DNA from: a candidate division TM6 bacterium UASB124
GTDB taxonomy: Bacteria > Dependentiae > Babeliae > Babeliales > RVW-14
Assembly (NCBI GenBank): GCA_001468855.1
Contig: LDIV01000001.1
Location: forward strand, 364,455-379,128
Length of the DNA: 14,674 bases
Reading direction: 5' to 3'
Shown: in pieces, positions 6,895-14,330 of the stretch
Layout: the number at the start of each line of letters is the position of its first letter
Position numbering within the stretch: the stretch's first letter is position 1
Translations under genes and position numbers: made by a program
Notes under the pieces: generated by a model
Told to the model about the DNA's origin: nothing
Database searches by the model: none
The model's input: the letters and a program-made list of their open reading frames with translations, nothing else

Positions 6895-8028
6895 TTATAC
6901 AAACCCAACTTCAAGCCATGCATCATCAATTTTGGCACGTAATTCATACGAGAAAAGCGGTATGTAAAGACGGTTGCAGATGTCTTGCGTAAGCAATAAG
7001 TGTGAGGATTGTTTATAATGCGTATCATCTTCCGCTTTAGCCTTCTTATTTGTAGAAGTCCATCCATACCAATTACTGTTCAATATGGCAATCTCATCAG
7101 AGATCATAAAATCAATAAATTGATGCGCCAACGTTTTTTTCTGACTTAATTGAGGAATAACAAGATTTTCAATAACCCAAATACCGCCTTCTGGTGGAAC
7201 TGTAAAAGCAAACTTATCTGTCACTTTTAAAAGCTTCCGCATAAAATTACTTGATGTTAATGCAATAGGAATAATGTTTGTACGCAAAAAATATTCAACA
7301 GAATAAAGCGTATAACTCTCAACCCACTGTTTTTGTTGCATGAGCAATTCTTTAACTTTCTTGAAATCTTGCTCAGAATAGTTCTTTGTATGACCCAAAA
7401 GATACAAAGATGCGATAAAAAATGAATCTATCGCAGAATCAAGCATACAAACCTTGTAAGGCTCCTTAACCAACCCACGCTGATACAAATCTTGTGGGTT
7501 TTTAAAAATAAAATCCAAATTAATCAGTTCAGGTTGCCTATTAAAAAAATCTTTGTCATACACAAGTCCATACATAAACCACTTATGTGGAACAGAGTAA
7601 TTATTTTCAGGATCATATAATCGATGTAAAAATAATTCATCAATACAGATACTATTTTTAAGCTGAGAATAATCAAGTTTAGACAGATAGCCTTGGTTTG
7701 CTAATATATGAACCATGTAATCAGAAAGATTAATAACATCGTATCCCTCTCCTTCGTTGATTTTAAATTTGGTATAAATTTGTTCATCAAGCTCAACATA
7801 CGTAAGATTTACTTTTACACCCATTTTTTTTTCAAAACGCGCAATAGCCTCAGGGCAAAACGTTTCAGTAAACGCGCAAACATTAAGCGTTTGATACGAT
7901 CTACACCGTTCAATAAAACGCGGCATGAATAAAAACAAAACAATAAGGGAAATATATATTCCAATAATGAACAATTTTCTAACTATTGACCCCAAATACC
8001 GACTGAACCAAAAGGTTCTCTTACTCAT
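6895..8028 (-). CDS. potD: Polyamine ABC transporter substrate-binding protein, copy 2 (PotD-like)
   Basis: Second PotD-like receptor, 377 residues, encoded directly after potC. The ATG at 8028 overlaps the potC stop by 8 bases; the frame opens further upstream only inside potC. An N-terminal hydrophobic helix (about 18-36) acts as an anchor. It aligns along its length with copy 1: FTETFCPEAIARFEKK (53-68), GYDVINLSDYM (95-105), VPHKWFMYGLVYD (147-159), WVIENLVIP (284-292). Both copies share two cysteines seven residues apart (Cys51 and Cys58 here). The acidic motif that is DDGRD in copy 1 is DSAID here (197-201), so one presumed ligand Asp is Ser and the Arg is Ile. This suggests a different ligand or affinity. 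A gap of 25 bases separates it from copy 1. Confidence 0.85.
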   Translation of the reverse strand: MSKRTFWFSRYLGSIVRKLFIIGIYISLIVLFLFMPRFIERCRSYQTLNVCAFTETFCPEAIARFEKKMGVKVNLTYVELDEQIYTKFKINEGEGYDVINLSDYMVHILANQGYLSKLDYSQLKNSICIDELFLHRLYDPENNYSVPHKWFMYGLVYDKDFFNRQPELINLDFIFKNPQDLYQRGLVKEPYKVCMLDSAIDSFFIASLYLLGHTKNYSEQDFKKVKELLMQQKQWVESYTLYSVEYFLRTNIIPIALTSSNFMRKLLKVTDKFAFTVPPEGGIWVIENLVIPQLSQKKTLAHQFIDFMISDEIAILNSNWYGWTSTNKKAKAEDDTHYKQSSHLLLTQDICNRLYIPLFSYELRAKIDDAWLEVGFV

Positions 8029-8815
8029 AAGATATAACCTGATCAATAACTTTAAACGAACATAACAACAGAACAAGAAGGCTACTAATCACCAAAAAGC
8101 ACGTTGATATAGCATTAATCATTGGATCAACCCCTGTCCTAATCATAGAGTAAACATACACAGAAAGAGTTTGCACTGTTGGACCAGAACAGAAAAGAGA
8201 AATCAAAAAGTCATCCATTGATAGCGTAAAAACCAACAAACCAGATGCCAGCAGAGATGGCATGAGCAACGGGATTATAACTCGACGAAATGTCTGAAAA
8301 TATGTAGCACCCAAATCAAGCGATGCCTCTGTTAACACAGGATCCAATTCAACAAATCGAGCTCTAACAATAGGAATAACAAAGCCTAATCCTAACAACG
8401 TATGACCAGCGATCAAGCTTCCATATCCCAAGGGGATCTGAAAAAATGTAAATATACTCAGAATACCAATAGCCAAGACAATCTCCGGCAGCAGAATATT
8501 GCTATAAAATAAGTTTGTAAGAAATGAGGTACGCCACCATTTGCTTGAAACAACAAAACATGTTCCTATAAAAACGCTTAAAAATGTTGTAACCAAAGCA
8601 ACAACCAATGATGTTTTCATTGCCGCAAGAACTTCCGGCGAATACATGATCTTTTTATACCAACGCAATGAAAATCCAACCCATTCAATTGAAAAAGATG
8701 CATCATTAAATGAAAACACAACTAATACTAAAATAGGTAAATACAAAAAAAGATATGCCAAGCAAACAATCAGAGGATTGATGATTTTGAAAAGAAATTT
8801 TTTATTATCAACCAT
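8021..8815 (-). CDS. potC: Polyamine ABC transporter permease PotC
   Basis: Inner-membrane permease forming half of the importer channel with PotB. The 264 residues show about six membrane helices and the cytoplasmic EAA loop that docks on PotA, EASLDLGATYFQTFRRV (163-179) with following IIPLLMP. The N-terminal YLPILVLVVFSFNDA is typical of PotC/CysW-like subunits. The ATG at 8815 is preceded by AGGGA, and 17 bases separate it from the potB stop. Its 3' end overlaps the downstream receptor gene by 8 bases. All features are normal for the family. Confidence 0.93.
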   Translation of the reverse strand: MVDNKKFLFKIINPLIVCLAYLFLYLPILVLVVFSFNDASFSIEWVGFSLRWYKKIMYSPEVLAAMKTSLVVALVTTFLSVFIGTCFVVSSKWWRTSFLTNLFYSNILLPEIVLAIGILSIFTFFQIPLGYGSLIAGHTLLGLGFVIPIVRARFVELDPVLTEASLDLGATYFQTFRRVIIPLLMPSLLASGLLVFTLSMDDFLISLFCSGPTVQTLSVYVYSMIRTGVDPMINAISTCFLVISSLLVLLLCSFKVIDQVISYE

Positions 8816-8832
8816 CGTATTAGTTCCCTAAA

Positions 8833-9759
8833 TTAATTCCATATATCACGAGAATTACCACCATCAACATAATATCCGTAAGCATTATTTTTACGTTCAG
8901 CAATATTCTTTCTAACTCGCGAAAATATATTACCTAGAACCATAACAACAACAGGAACCATAATACCTACAATGACCAGTGCTGCACCAACGCGCCAATC
9001 TCGTGAGCGTAAAAATTTATCAACAATTACATTTCCCCAAAAAACATACTTGGATCCTCCAAGTAATGTTGGAATTGCGTATTCACCAAACGAAGGAATA
9101 AACACCAATAACAAACCAGCATATACGCCTGGCAACGACAATGGGAAAATAACACGTTTAAACGTCTCCATACGATCCGCGCCAAGGTCTGCGGATACCT
9201 CTAAATACGATCTATCCATTTTTTCAAGTACTGCATAAATTGGCAAAATCATAAATGGCAGATAACATGAAACCATCCCAAGTAGAATGGTAAAATAATT
9301 ATTAAGCAGGTGAAACGTTGATGAAATTAGTCCAATTTTTTGTAAAGCCCAACTTACAAAACCATTTTTTTCAAGCAAGAAGAACCATGCATATACCTGA
9401 ACAATCAGACTTGTCCACGATGGCAAAATTAATGTAAACAAAAGATATGTCCTGAATTTTTTAGGAACCTTGAGTGCCAAATAATATGCCACCGGATATG
9501 CGATAAAAAAACATATAAGAGCAGATAAAAATGCCAGAAAAAATGAATGTAAAATAATTTTAATGTATAAAGAATTAAAAATTTGAACGTAATACGAAAG
9601 TGTTATTACATATCGTCCAGCATCCGGTCGATAATCAAGAATGCTATGCAATGCTAATATGGCAAACGGTGAATATAAAAAAACTATTTGCCACAACAAT
9701 GCAGGACATGCAAAAACAAAATAAATTTCATCGGCAAAGATTTTTTTAAAGAATTTCAT
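8833..9759 (-). CDS. potB: Polyamine ABC transporter permease PotB
   Basis: Second channel subunit, 308 residues. It has an N-terminal membrane helix (about 12-39), a periplasmic segment with LDYRPDAGRYVITLSYY, then five further helices. The EAA loop EVSADLGADRMETFKRVI (187-204) precedes FPLSLPG and contacts PotA. The later segment IPSFGEYAIPTLLGG is characteristic of PotB-type permeases. Its ATG at 9759 immediately follows the potA stop (TAG-ATG), with GGAG six bases upstream inside potA, so the two are translationally linked. About 20 polar residues extend past the last helix. Confidence 0.93.
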   Translation of the reverse strand: MKFFKKIFADEIYFVFACPALLWQIVFLYSPFAILALHSILDYRPDAGRYVITLSYYVQIFNSLYIKIILHSFFLAFLSALICFFIAYPVAYYLALKVPKKFRTYLLFTLILPSWTSLIVQVYAWFFLLEKNGFVSWALQKIGLISSTFHLLNNYFTILLGMVSCYLPFMILPIYAVLEKMDRSYLEVSADLGADRMETFKRVIFPLSLPGVYAGLLLVFIPSFGEYAIPTLLGGSKYVFWGNVIVDKFLRSRDWRVGAALVIVGIMVPVVVMVLGNIFSRVRKNIAERKNNAYGYYVDGGNSRDIWN

Positions 9760-10851
9760 CTATCGCTCCAACAAGACAACATTCTCTTTTTGGAAGTACA
9801 AATGAACCTCGTCATCGTAATCAATACTTTCCTGAGGAAAATGTTCTTCGTTTTGTTCAAAGACAAGCAGGAACTGACCATTCTTAAGCTTGATTCGATA
9901 CTGTGTTGAGCGGCCATAATAAACAATATCAACAACCTTGCCCATGATGTGATTAGAAAAACCTTCTTTGACTTTTTTGGAAATGAAAATTTTTTCAGGA
10001 CGAATACTCATATACAATCGACAACCAGGAATCATCCAAAACTTTTCACCAGGAATATACACGGCAAAAAGACCAAGGCCTTCAACCTCAACAGATTTTT
10101 GGCCATCCTTTATATGGAGTTTGCCTTCTATGATATTGGTATTACCCACAAAATTTGCAACAAAGCGGGAAACGGGAAACTCATAAATTTCTTTCGGTGT
10201 TCCCATCTGCTCAATATCACCCTGTTCATTCATAATTGCCATTTGGTCTGAAACCGTGAGAGCTTCAAATTGATCATGCGTTACATAAATGAACGTTGTT
10301 TGCAACTTATCTTGCAACTCACTTAATTCAATAAGCATCTCTTCTTTAAGCTTAAGATCCAATGCAGCCAATGGTTCATCAAGCAATAAAACTTCCGGAC
10401 TGTTAACCAACGCACGCGCCAATGCAACACGTTGTTGTTGCCCACCAGAAAGACTACGTGGATATTTCAACTCAGAACCGGACAAGCGAACCATTTTTAA
10501 AACTTCTTGCACCTTTACTCGTATAAGATCATCACTTATGCGTCTTACGCGTTGGCTATACGCAACGTTTTCAAAAACGGAAAGATGAGGAAATAGTGCA
10601 TATTGCTGAAACACGGTATTAATTTTACGTACGTGAACTGGCTTATGGGTAATATCTTCATCCCCAAGATAAATTTTCCCGGAGTCAACAGTCTCTAGGC
10701 CAGCAAGCAACCGCAAAACAGTTGTCTTACCACAACCACTGGGACCTAACAAAGCAAAAAACTGACCAAGGGGAATCTCAAGGCTAAGATTATCTAAAAC
10801 CAGCTCCCCGTCATATGATTTGGAAACGCGTTCAAGGCGAATGTACCTCAT
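9760..10851 (-). CDS. potA: Polyamine ABC transporter ATP-binding protein PotA
   Basis: Cytoplasmic ATPase that powers the importer. Its 363 residues contain Walker A GPSGCGKT (36-43), Q-loop Gln82 in VFQQYALFPHL, signature LSGGQQQR (134-141), Walker B EVLLLDEP (153-160), D-loop, and switch His192 in THDQFEAL. A TOBE-like regulatory domain fills about 240-363 (RPEKIFI). The ATG at 10851 follows AGGAAGG. It is the first gene of potABCDD. The 42-base gap upstream contains a possible -10 (TATAGT, 10872-10867) but no good -35, so transcription may come from its own promoter or from the membrane protein gene upstream. Confidence 0.95.
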   Translation of the reverse strand: MRYIRLERVSKSYDGELVLDNLSLEIPLGQFFALLGPSGCGKTTVLRLLAGLETVDSGKIYLGDEDITHKPVHVRKINTVFQQYALFPHLSVFENVAYSQRVRRISDDLIRVKVQEVLKMVRLSGSELKYPRSLSGGQQQRVALARALVNSPEVLLLDEPLAALDLKLKEEMLIELSELQDKLQTTFIYVTHDQFEALTVSDQMAIMNEQGDIEQMGTPKEIYEFPVSRFVANFVGNTNIIEGKLHIKDGQKSVEVEGLGLFAVYIPGEKFWMIPGCRLYMSIRPEKIFISKKVKEGFSNHIMGKVVDIVYYGRSTQYRIKLKNGQFLLVFEQNEEHFPQESIDYDDEVHLYFQKENVVLLER

Positions 10852-10893
10852 TTATCCTTCCTACTAACTATATAAAGTAAGTAAAACGCACAA

Positions 10894-11583
10894 TCATGAT
10901 GTTTTGCGAGCTTTTTTGGACCGCGCAAACATCATAGGAACCACAATATCTGACAGTGTACATGGAACAAGTACTGCAAACACGAGAAATAAAAAAACAA
11001 ATCCCATTTGGGCCCACCATTGTGTAAAACCATATCCGACCAAATAAAGAATGGATGCCATGGAACTAACAAAAACATGGAAAAAATGGAAGCCAACCGA
11101 ATAAAACATATGTAAATTTCGTGCATGGCTACTCATCACCCAACCATTGCTTACACCAACAATGAGAAATGGCAATACGGTATCAAGGTGACTTATAAAG
11201 CACCAATGAAAATGCATATCAAGCCCTACCATTTTACCTCCCAAATAAGGTAAAAAGGCATCGGATACCGTACAGAAAATTGCAGGCACCAATAAACCAA
11301 CCAAAATACCACCTATAACATTTTTTGAATAACGTCTAAATGTTAACATTGTACCTGTTGCAGCAAACAAAAGATGTAGATAGTGAAAACTATGAAAAAG
11401 CCGATGGCACACTTGATGCTGATTGTCACCGGTAGTTAGCGTTGACAACAAACTCAGCATTATCATACTTACAGTCACAGAAAAAATGGCATATGGAAAA
11501 TGACACAATAATTCTTCAAGTATTGTGTGATGATGCTCCAGTGAGCCTTGTTGAAAGGACTCATGCTCGTGAATACTACTCAT
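10894..11583 (-). CDS. His-rich six-helix membrane protein with internal duplication, function unknown
   Basis: I do not recognise this family. The 229 residues begin with a His/Glu-rich cytoplasmic or loop segment (HEHE, HHH within 5-19) followed by about six membrane helices (near 29-48, 66-82, 89-107, 131-150, 163-185, 192-215). The two halves look like a 3+3 duplication: FHYLH (66-70) matches FHFFH (165-169), and TVSDAFLP (105-112) matches TLSDIVVP (209-216); CHF (27-29) may match SHL (131-133). Conserved His and Asp in membrane helices suggest metal or proton handling, but this is inference. The ATG at 11583 has GAGG seven bases upstream. It is co-directional with potA, 42 bases ahead of it, so could be co-transcribed. 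The C-terminus is basic (RSKKARK), implying it is cytoplasmic. Confidence 0.8.
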   Translation of the reverse strand: MSSIHEHESFQQGSLEHHHTILEELLCHFPYAIFSVTVSMIMLSLLSTLTTGDNQHQVCHRLFHSFHYLHLLFAATGTMLTFRRYSKNVIGGILVGLLVPAIFCTVSDAFLPYLGGKMVGLDMHFHWCFISHLDTVLPFLIVGVSNGWVMSSHARNLHMFYSVGFHFFHVFVSSMASILYLVGYGFTQWWAQMGFVFLFLVFAVLVPCTLSDIVVPMMFARSKKARKTS

Positions 11584-11630
11584 TATTGAACCTCATTTTG
11601 AGTACCTGTATTTTTTTGCGACAAGTTTTA

Positions 11631-11660
11631 AGTCTATCGTAAAGATTGTATTTTTGCTAA
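11631..11660 (-). promoter_or_regulatory. Weak putative promoter before the His-rich membrane protein
   Basis: TTAGCA (11660-11655) and TAGACT (11636-11631) on the minus strand are separated by 18 bases and lie about 50 bases before the ATG at 11583. Each matches consensus at four of six positions. The rest of the gap 11584-11743 shows only a weak 5-bp inverted repeat (AGATT/AATCT near 11717-11739), which is not a clear terminator for the PASTA gene. Confidence 0.28.
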
Positions 11661-11743
11661 TGCCTACGGCTAAATCGCGTGTTTTTAAATATTACTCCAT
11701 TGACCTGCAAAGTAAAGATTTGATTTTGTGAAGAATCTGATTT

Positions 11744-12493
11744 TTATACAGGACACACTTTGAGCTGTATCTGTAACCCACGAACCATATCTACAATAGC
11801 TCCTGCAACCGGCTGTTGATCAATAACTTTACACATGCTGCAAGCATGATCCGGTGGCTGGGGTTGCTCATGAAAAACTTCAGCTCGCACATCATATTGC
11901 TGTAATGTTTTGTCTATTTCTGATAATAGCTTGTCCTTAAAATTAGGCATTATAAATAATGTCGATCGTCCTGCCGAAAAATACAACGTTACCTTCTTGG
12001 TATCCAATTCTTGCCCCATTGGAGGAAATTGAGCAATACACATACCAGCTGGATATGCTGTATGCAATTTAACCTCTTCGGATTCAAATCCCAATTTAGA
12101 TACCATTACCTGAACTTCTTTAATCCTTTTTCCCCAAAAATCCGGTGTTAACGCATTCCGTTGTTTAACTGATATCGTAACAAAGACGTTTTGATTTGGC
12201 CGAATGCGTTGTAATGGGTGAGGCAGTTGATCAACAATAGTGCCTTCTGGTAATGAATCATCTTCAAGTTGTTGTAATAACCGTAAGCCAAGATGGCTGT
12301 CTGAAAGTATATGAATACCTTCCTGCAGGGTTTTACCAATAACATTTGGGGTAGCAAAATCATTATTATGTAGGAAATAGCTCGTTATCAGATATCCAAG
12401 TAAAAAGCCAAGAAAAGGAATAAACCATAGACGCGCAAATAAACTTTTTTTTACCCCCACTCGCTCAAGAAGCTTTGGTTTATCAGGTCCCAT
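11744..12493 (-). CDS. Single-pass membrane protein with three PASTA domains
   Basis: The 249-residue protein has a basic N-terminus, one membrane helix (about 22-40, LWFIPFLGFLLGYLITSYF) and three extracytoplasmic PASTA repeats (about 45-110, 113-177 and 179-247). Repeat 1 shows TPNVIGKTLQEG, then EGTIVDQLPHPLQRI; repeat 2 has PDFWGKRIKE and AGMCIAQFPPMG; repeat 3 has MPNFKDKLL and VIDQQPVAGAIV with an extra CSMC pair (218-221). PASTA domains bind muropeptides or mediate contacts in PknB-type kinases and PBP2x, but no kinase or transpeptidase domain is attached here. The ATG at 12493 (CGGAT five bases upstream) is chosen because the longer open frame from 12553 would begin inside the 3' strand of rnpB. 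A role in cell-wall sensing is inference. Confidence 0.85.
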   Translation of the reverse strand: MGPDKPKLLERVGVKKSLFARLWFIPFLGFLLGYLITSYFLHNNDFATPNVIGKTLQEGIHILSDSHLGLRLLQQLEDDSLPEGTIVDQLPHPLQRIRPNQNVFVTISVKQRNALTPDFWGKRIKEVQVMVSKLGFESEEVKLHTAYPAGMCIAQFPPMGQELDTKKVTLYFSAGRSTLFIMPNFKDKLLSEIDKTLQQYDVRAEVFHEQPQPPDHACSMCKVIDQQPVAGAIVDMVRGLQIQLKVCPV

Positions 12494-12544
12494 AGTAATC
12501 CGTATAATCCTTTTAATTTTTTTAGAGGGCTCGGTGGCTCTCCA

Positions 12545-12900
12545 GTAACACATGTAAGCTGGATTCTGTTCCTGAATGTTACTTCAGGTGGCAACCATTT
12601 ATCTCAGCGACATACCCGCACATTATCAAGAACAGGAAACTTATCATGTGCCTATTTTGTCTTGCTCCGAATGGGGTTTGCCCGCAGGATATATTACTAC
12701 GTCCTGGTGTGCGCTCTTACCGCACATTTTCACCCTTACCATGATTGACCATGGCGGTTTATTTTCTGTGGCACTTTCCGTGAGTTTGCACCCCCTCACT
12801 TGTATTTATGACAAATCATAAATCTAATGAGGCATTCATCCTGTTTAGAGTCCAGACTTTCCTCCCCCTGTTGCGCAAGGAGCGATTGCCCTGTGTATAC
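12545..12900 (-). ncRNA. rnpB: RNase P RNA (bacterial type A)
   Basis: Catalytic RNA that trims tRNA 5' leaders. On the minus strand the conserved blocks appear in order: GGAGGAAAGTCTGGACTC (P4 5' strand, near 12865-12848), GTGCGGTAAGAGCGCAC (near 12729-12712), GGCAAACCCC then CGGAGCAAGAC and AAATAGG (near 12684-12648), GGGTATGTCGCTGAG, and the 3' ACAGAATCCAGCTTA (near 12570-12556). The ends can be paired as P1: GTA(T)ACACA at the 5' end with TGTGTTAC at the 3' end, a single-bulge 8-bp helix, which sets the boundaries used. A small hairpin CCTGAA-N6-TTCAGG precedes the ACAGAA block. Size, about 356 bases, is normal. Its first ~85 bases overlap the end of the upstream membrane-protein ORF. No clear promoter is seen just upstream. 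Confidence 0.95.
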
Positions 12901-13316
12901 CAAAGAACCACGAATCCTATTGCTAGATTAATAAAAAATTTAACAATTGTCACGGTTAAACATGGTCTTAAATCATGCAAGTAAGGGTATATGACAAAAC
13001 TTTCGAAACAAAAAAAAGTAAGTAAACAGATAGTTAGAATGATGATATTTGCATATAAAAGCGTGTATTTGAACCTAAAAACCAAAAACATCATTGGTGC
13101 CACAAAAGCAAGCCCTATGCCAAAACGACCATGAATCACAAAATCAATAAGCATAAAAAAGGTCAGGGCAACCCCGATAGACCCCCATTCTCGCTCTGTC
13201 CGCCAACGTAACAAGAGCAGAACTAGGTAAACAAAACTGCTATGTACAAGCCATTGGTCGTATAACCCAAAGAAAAAGAAATCTGTAAACAGAAGAATTA
13301 CGGGAATTATAATCAT
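12816..13316 (-). CDS. Small polytopic membrane protein, MreD-sized, unassigned
   Basis: The 166-residue frame is strongly hydrophobic, with five or six helices (near 2-18, 25-37, 45-62, 66-81, 87-106, 120-140). Its ATG overlaps the stop of the upstream hydrolase gene as ATGA, arguing for a real, coupled gene; AGG lies about 13 bases upstream. Length and topology recall MreD or small ECF-type membrane components, but no diagnostic motif is visible, so no function is assigned. The last ~27 residues (from about 140, TQGNRSLRNRGRK onward) are encoded by the first ~85 bases of rnpB and look unlike the rest; the functional protein may effectively end at the last helix. Confidence 0.65.
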   Translation of the reverse strand: MIIIPVILLFTDFFFFGLYDQWLVHSSFVYLVLLLLRWRTEREWGSIGVALTFFMLIDFVIHGRFGIGLAFVAPMMFLVFRFKYTLLYANIIILTICLLTFFCFESFVIYPYLHDLRPCLTVTIVKFFINLAIGFVVLWYTQGNRSLRNRGRKVWTLNRMNASLDL

Positions 13317-14299
13317 ATAAATTTTTTAACCTGCCCACATTTAACTAAATGCAACAGTTTACCATTCAATATCTCCTGCCGCTGTGCCCAACGTTGTTGT
13401 AACATTTCAATAGGAGCATTAAAATAATCAATACTTAACATAAACGTTCCCCAATGCATGGGTATAAAATGCTGCGCATTCAACATTAAAAACGCATCTA
13501 TGGCCTGGTCTATATCTAAATGAGACTCATCTAAGAGATGTCGTGGTTCAATTGGACCAACCGGTATTAAAGCAGCGGTAATAGTATCAAATTTTTTTCT
13601 AATTGCTTGAAAGTGCTCACCTTTTGCAGTATCGCCGGCAAAATAGACCGATATCGTGTCATATGTAAGCATCCAGCTGCCCCAAAGTGTTTTATTAACG
13701 TCAAACAACCCCCTACTGGTCCAGTGGGTTGCCGGTAAGAATGACAATTGCAATGACCGTTGTCCCCTGGTTATAACCATATCATCCCACCACGTCATTT
13801 CAACAACATTGCCAATACTCTTACGAGTCAATCTTTGCTTATTACCAATAGGAACAAAAATACGAGGATTAAACTTCTGCAAAAATCGTAGAGTACGTTC
13901 ATCAAGATGATCTCGGTGATTGTGGGAAATAATTACCGCATCAATTGGCGGCAATAGTTCCAAATGTTTTTTACCGTCAAAAAAGCGTGATACTATCATT
14001 GATATATCGTAAAAGGCAGGATCGGTCAGGATATTAAAGCCACCAATCTGAATAAGAAAGGTTGCGTGTCCCAGCCAGGTTATCGTTAAATCATTGCATC
14101 GTTCTTGGATCGGTTCATGAACAACCCATTGTGCAACTAAATCACGGCTCTGAGCCTTAAGTTTTCTGGTACTTTTGCCCTTAAACCGATATCGCATCAT
14201 GGCAAAGCCTGTTTTAAGCATATGCCTGAGCCGGCGAAAAATAGAATCATGTGGATCATTATAGAAACGACCCTTGTGGATATGTGGCTTAATATTCAT
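13313..14299 (-). CDS. Metallo-beta-lactamase-fold hydrolase, NAPE-PLD/UlaG-like
   Basis: Predicted binuclear metal hydrolase of the Lactamase_B_2 group. The 328 residues show TWLGHATFLIQIGG (74-87), LTDPAF (91-96), the metal motif SHNHRDHLD (125-133; His126, His128, Asp130, His131), PATHWTSRGLFD (189-200; His192), YFAGDT (219-224; Asp223), and MHWGTF (281-286; His282). The HWTSRGLF-N-TLWGSW and GPIEPRHL stretches resemble N-acylphosphatidylethanolamine phospholipase D more than UlaG lactonases. The first ~60 residues are basic and contain no signal peptide. The ATG at 14299 has TGGGGA six bases upstream, better than the open-frame extension to 14350. It overlaps the next gene by four bases. 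The substrate is unknown; a phospholipid or acyl-ethanolamide is plausible by homology. Confidence 0.85.
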   Translation of the reverse strand: MNIKPHIHKGRFYNDPHDSIFRRLRHMLKTGFAMMRYRFKGKSTRKLKAQSRDLVAQWVVHEPIQERCNDLTITWLGHATFLIQIGGFNILTDPAFYDISMIVSRFFDGKKHLELLPPIDAVIISHNHRDHLDERTLRFLQKFNPRIFVPIGNKQRLTRKSIGNVVEMTWWDDMVITRGQRSLQLSFLPATHWTSRGLFDVNKTLWGSWMLTYDTISVYFAGDTAKGEHFQAIRKKFDTITAALIPVGPIEPRHLLDESHLDIDQAIDAFLMLNAQHFIPMHWGTFMLSIDYFNAPIEMLQQRWAQRQEILNGKLLHLVKCGQVKKFI

Positions 14300-14308
14300 G
14301 ATAATCCC

Positions 14309-14330
14309 CAGTAAAAATTTAAGTTTACTG
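14309..14330 (-). repeat. 7-bp inverted repeat abutting the hydrolase ribosome-binding site
   Basis: CAGTAAA and TTTACTG form a perfect 7-bp stem around an 8-base loop, directly before the GGGGA ribosome-binding site of the hydrolase. The transposase remnant's stop codon (14327-14325) lies within it. It might be a leader hairpin affecting translation, or a scar of the insertion-sequence deletion. It has no T tract, so it is not a terminator. Confidence 0.4.

Noticed and set aside
8541..8831. 96-codon plus-strand open frame, with similar ones at 8972-9238, 9949-10251 and 10289-10588
   Set aside because: They are antisense to the well-supported potC, potB and potA genes, with no recognisable domains or ribosome-binding sites.
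12500..12545. AGAG/CTCT inverted repeat after rnpB as a terminator
   Set aside because: In the rnpB direction the stem is followed by a run of As, not Ts, so it does not fit an intrinsic terminator.
12494..12553. Longer start for the PASTA protein at 12553
   Set aside because: It would begin inside the 3' P1 strand of rnpB; the internal ATG at 12493 directly precedes the normal cytoplasmic and membrane segments.
12576..12821. 81-codon plus-strand open frame
   Set aside because: It is antisense to the conserved core of RNase P RNA and shows no protein features.
12901..12960. rnpB promoter in the 60 bases upstream
   Set aside because: The sequence is AT-rich, but no -35/-10 pair with acceptable spacing was found; it also lies inside a coding region.
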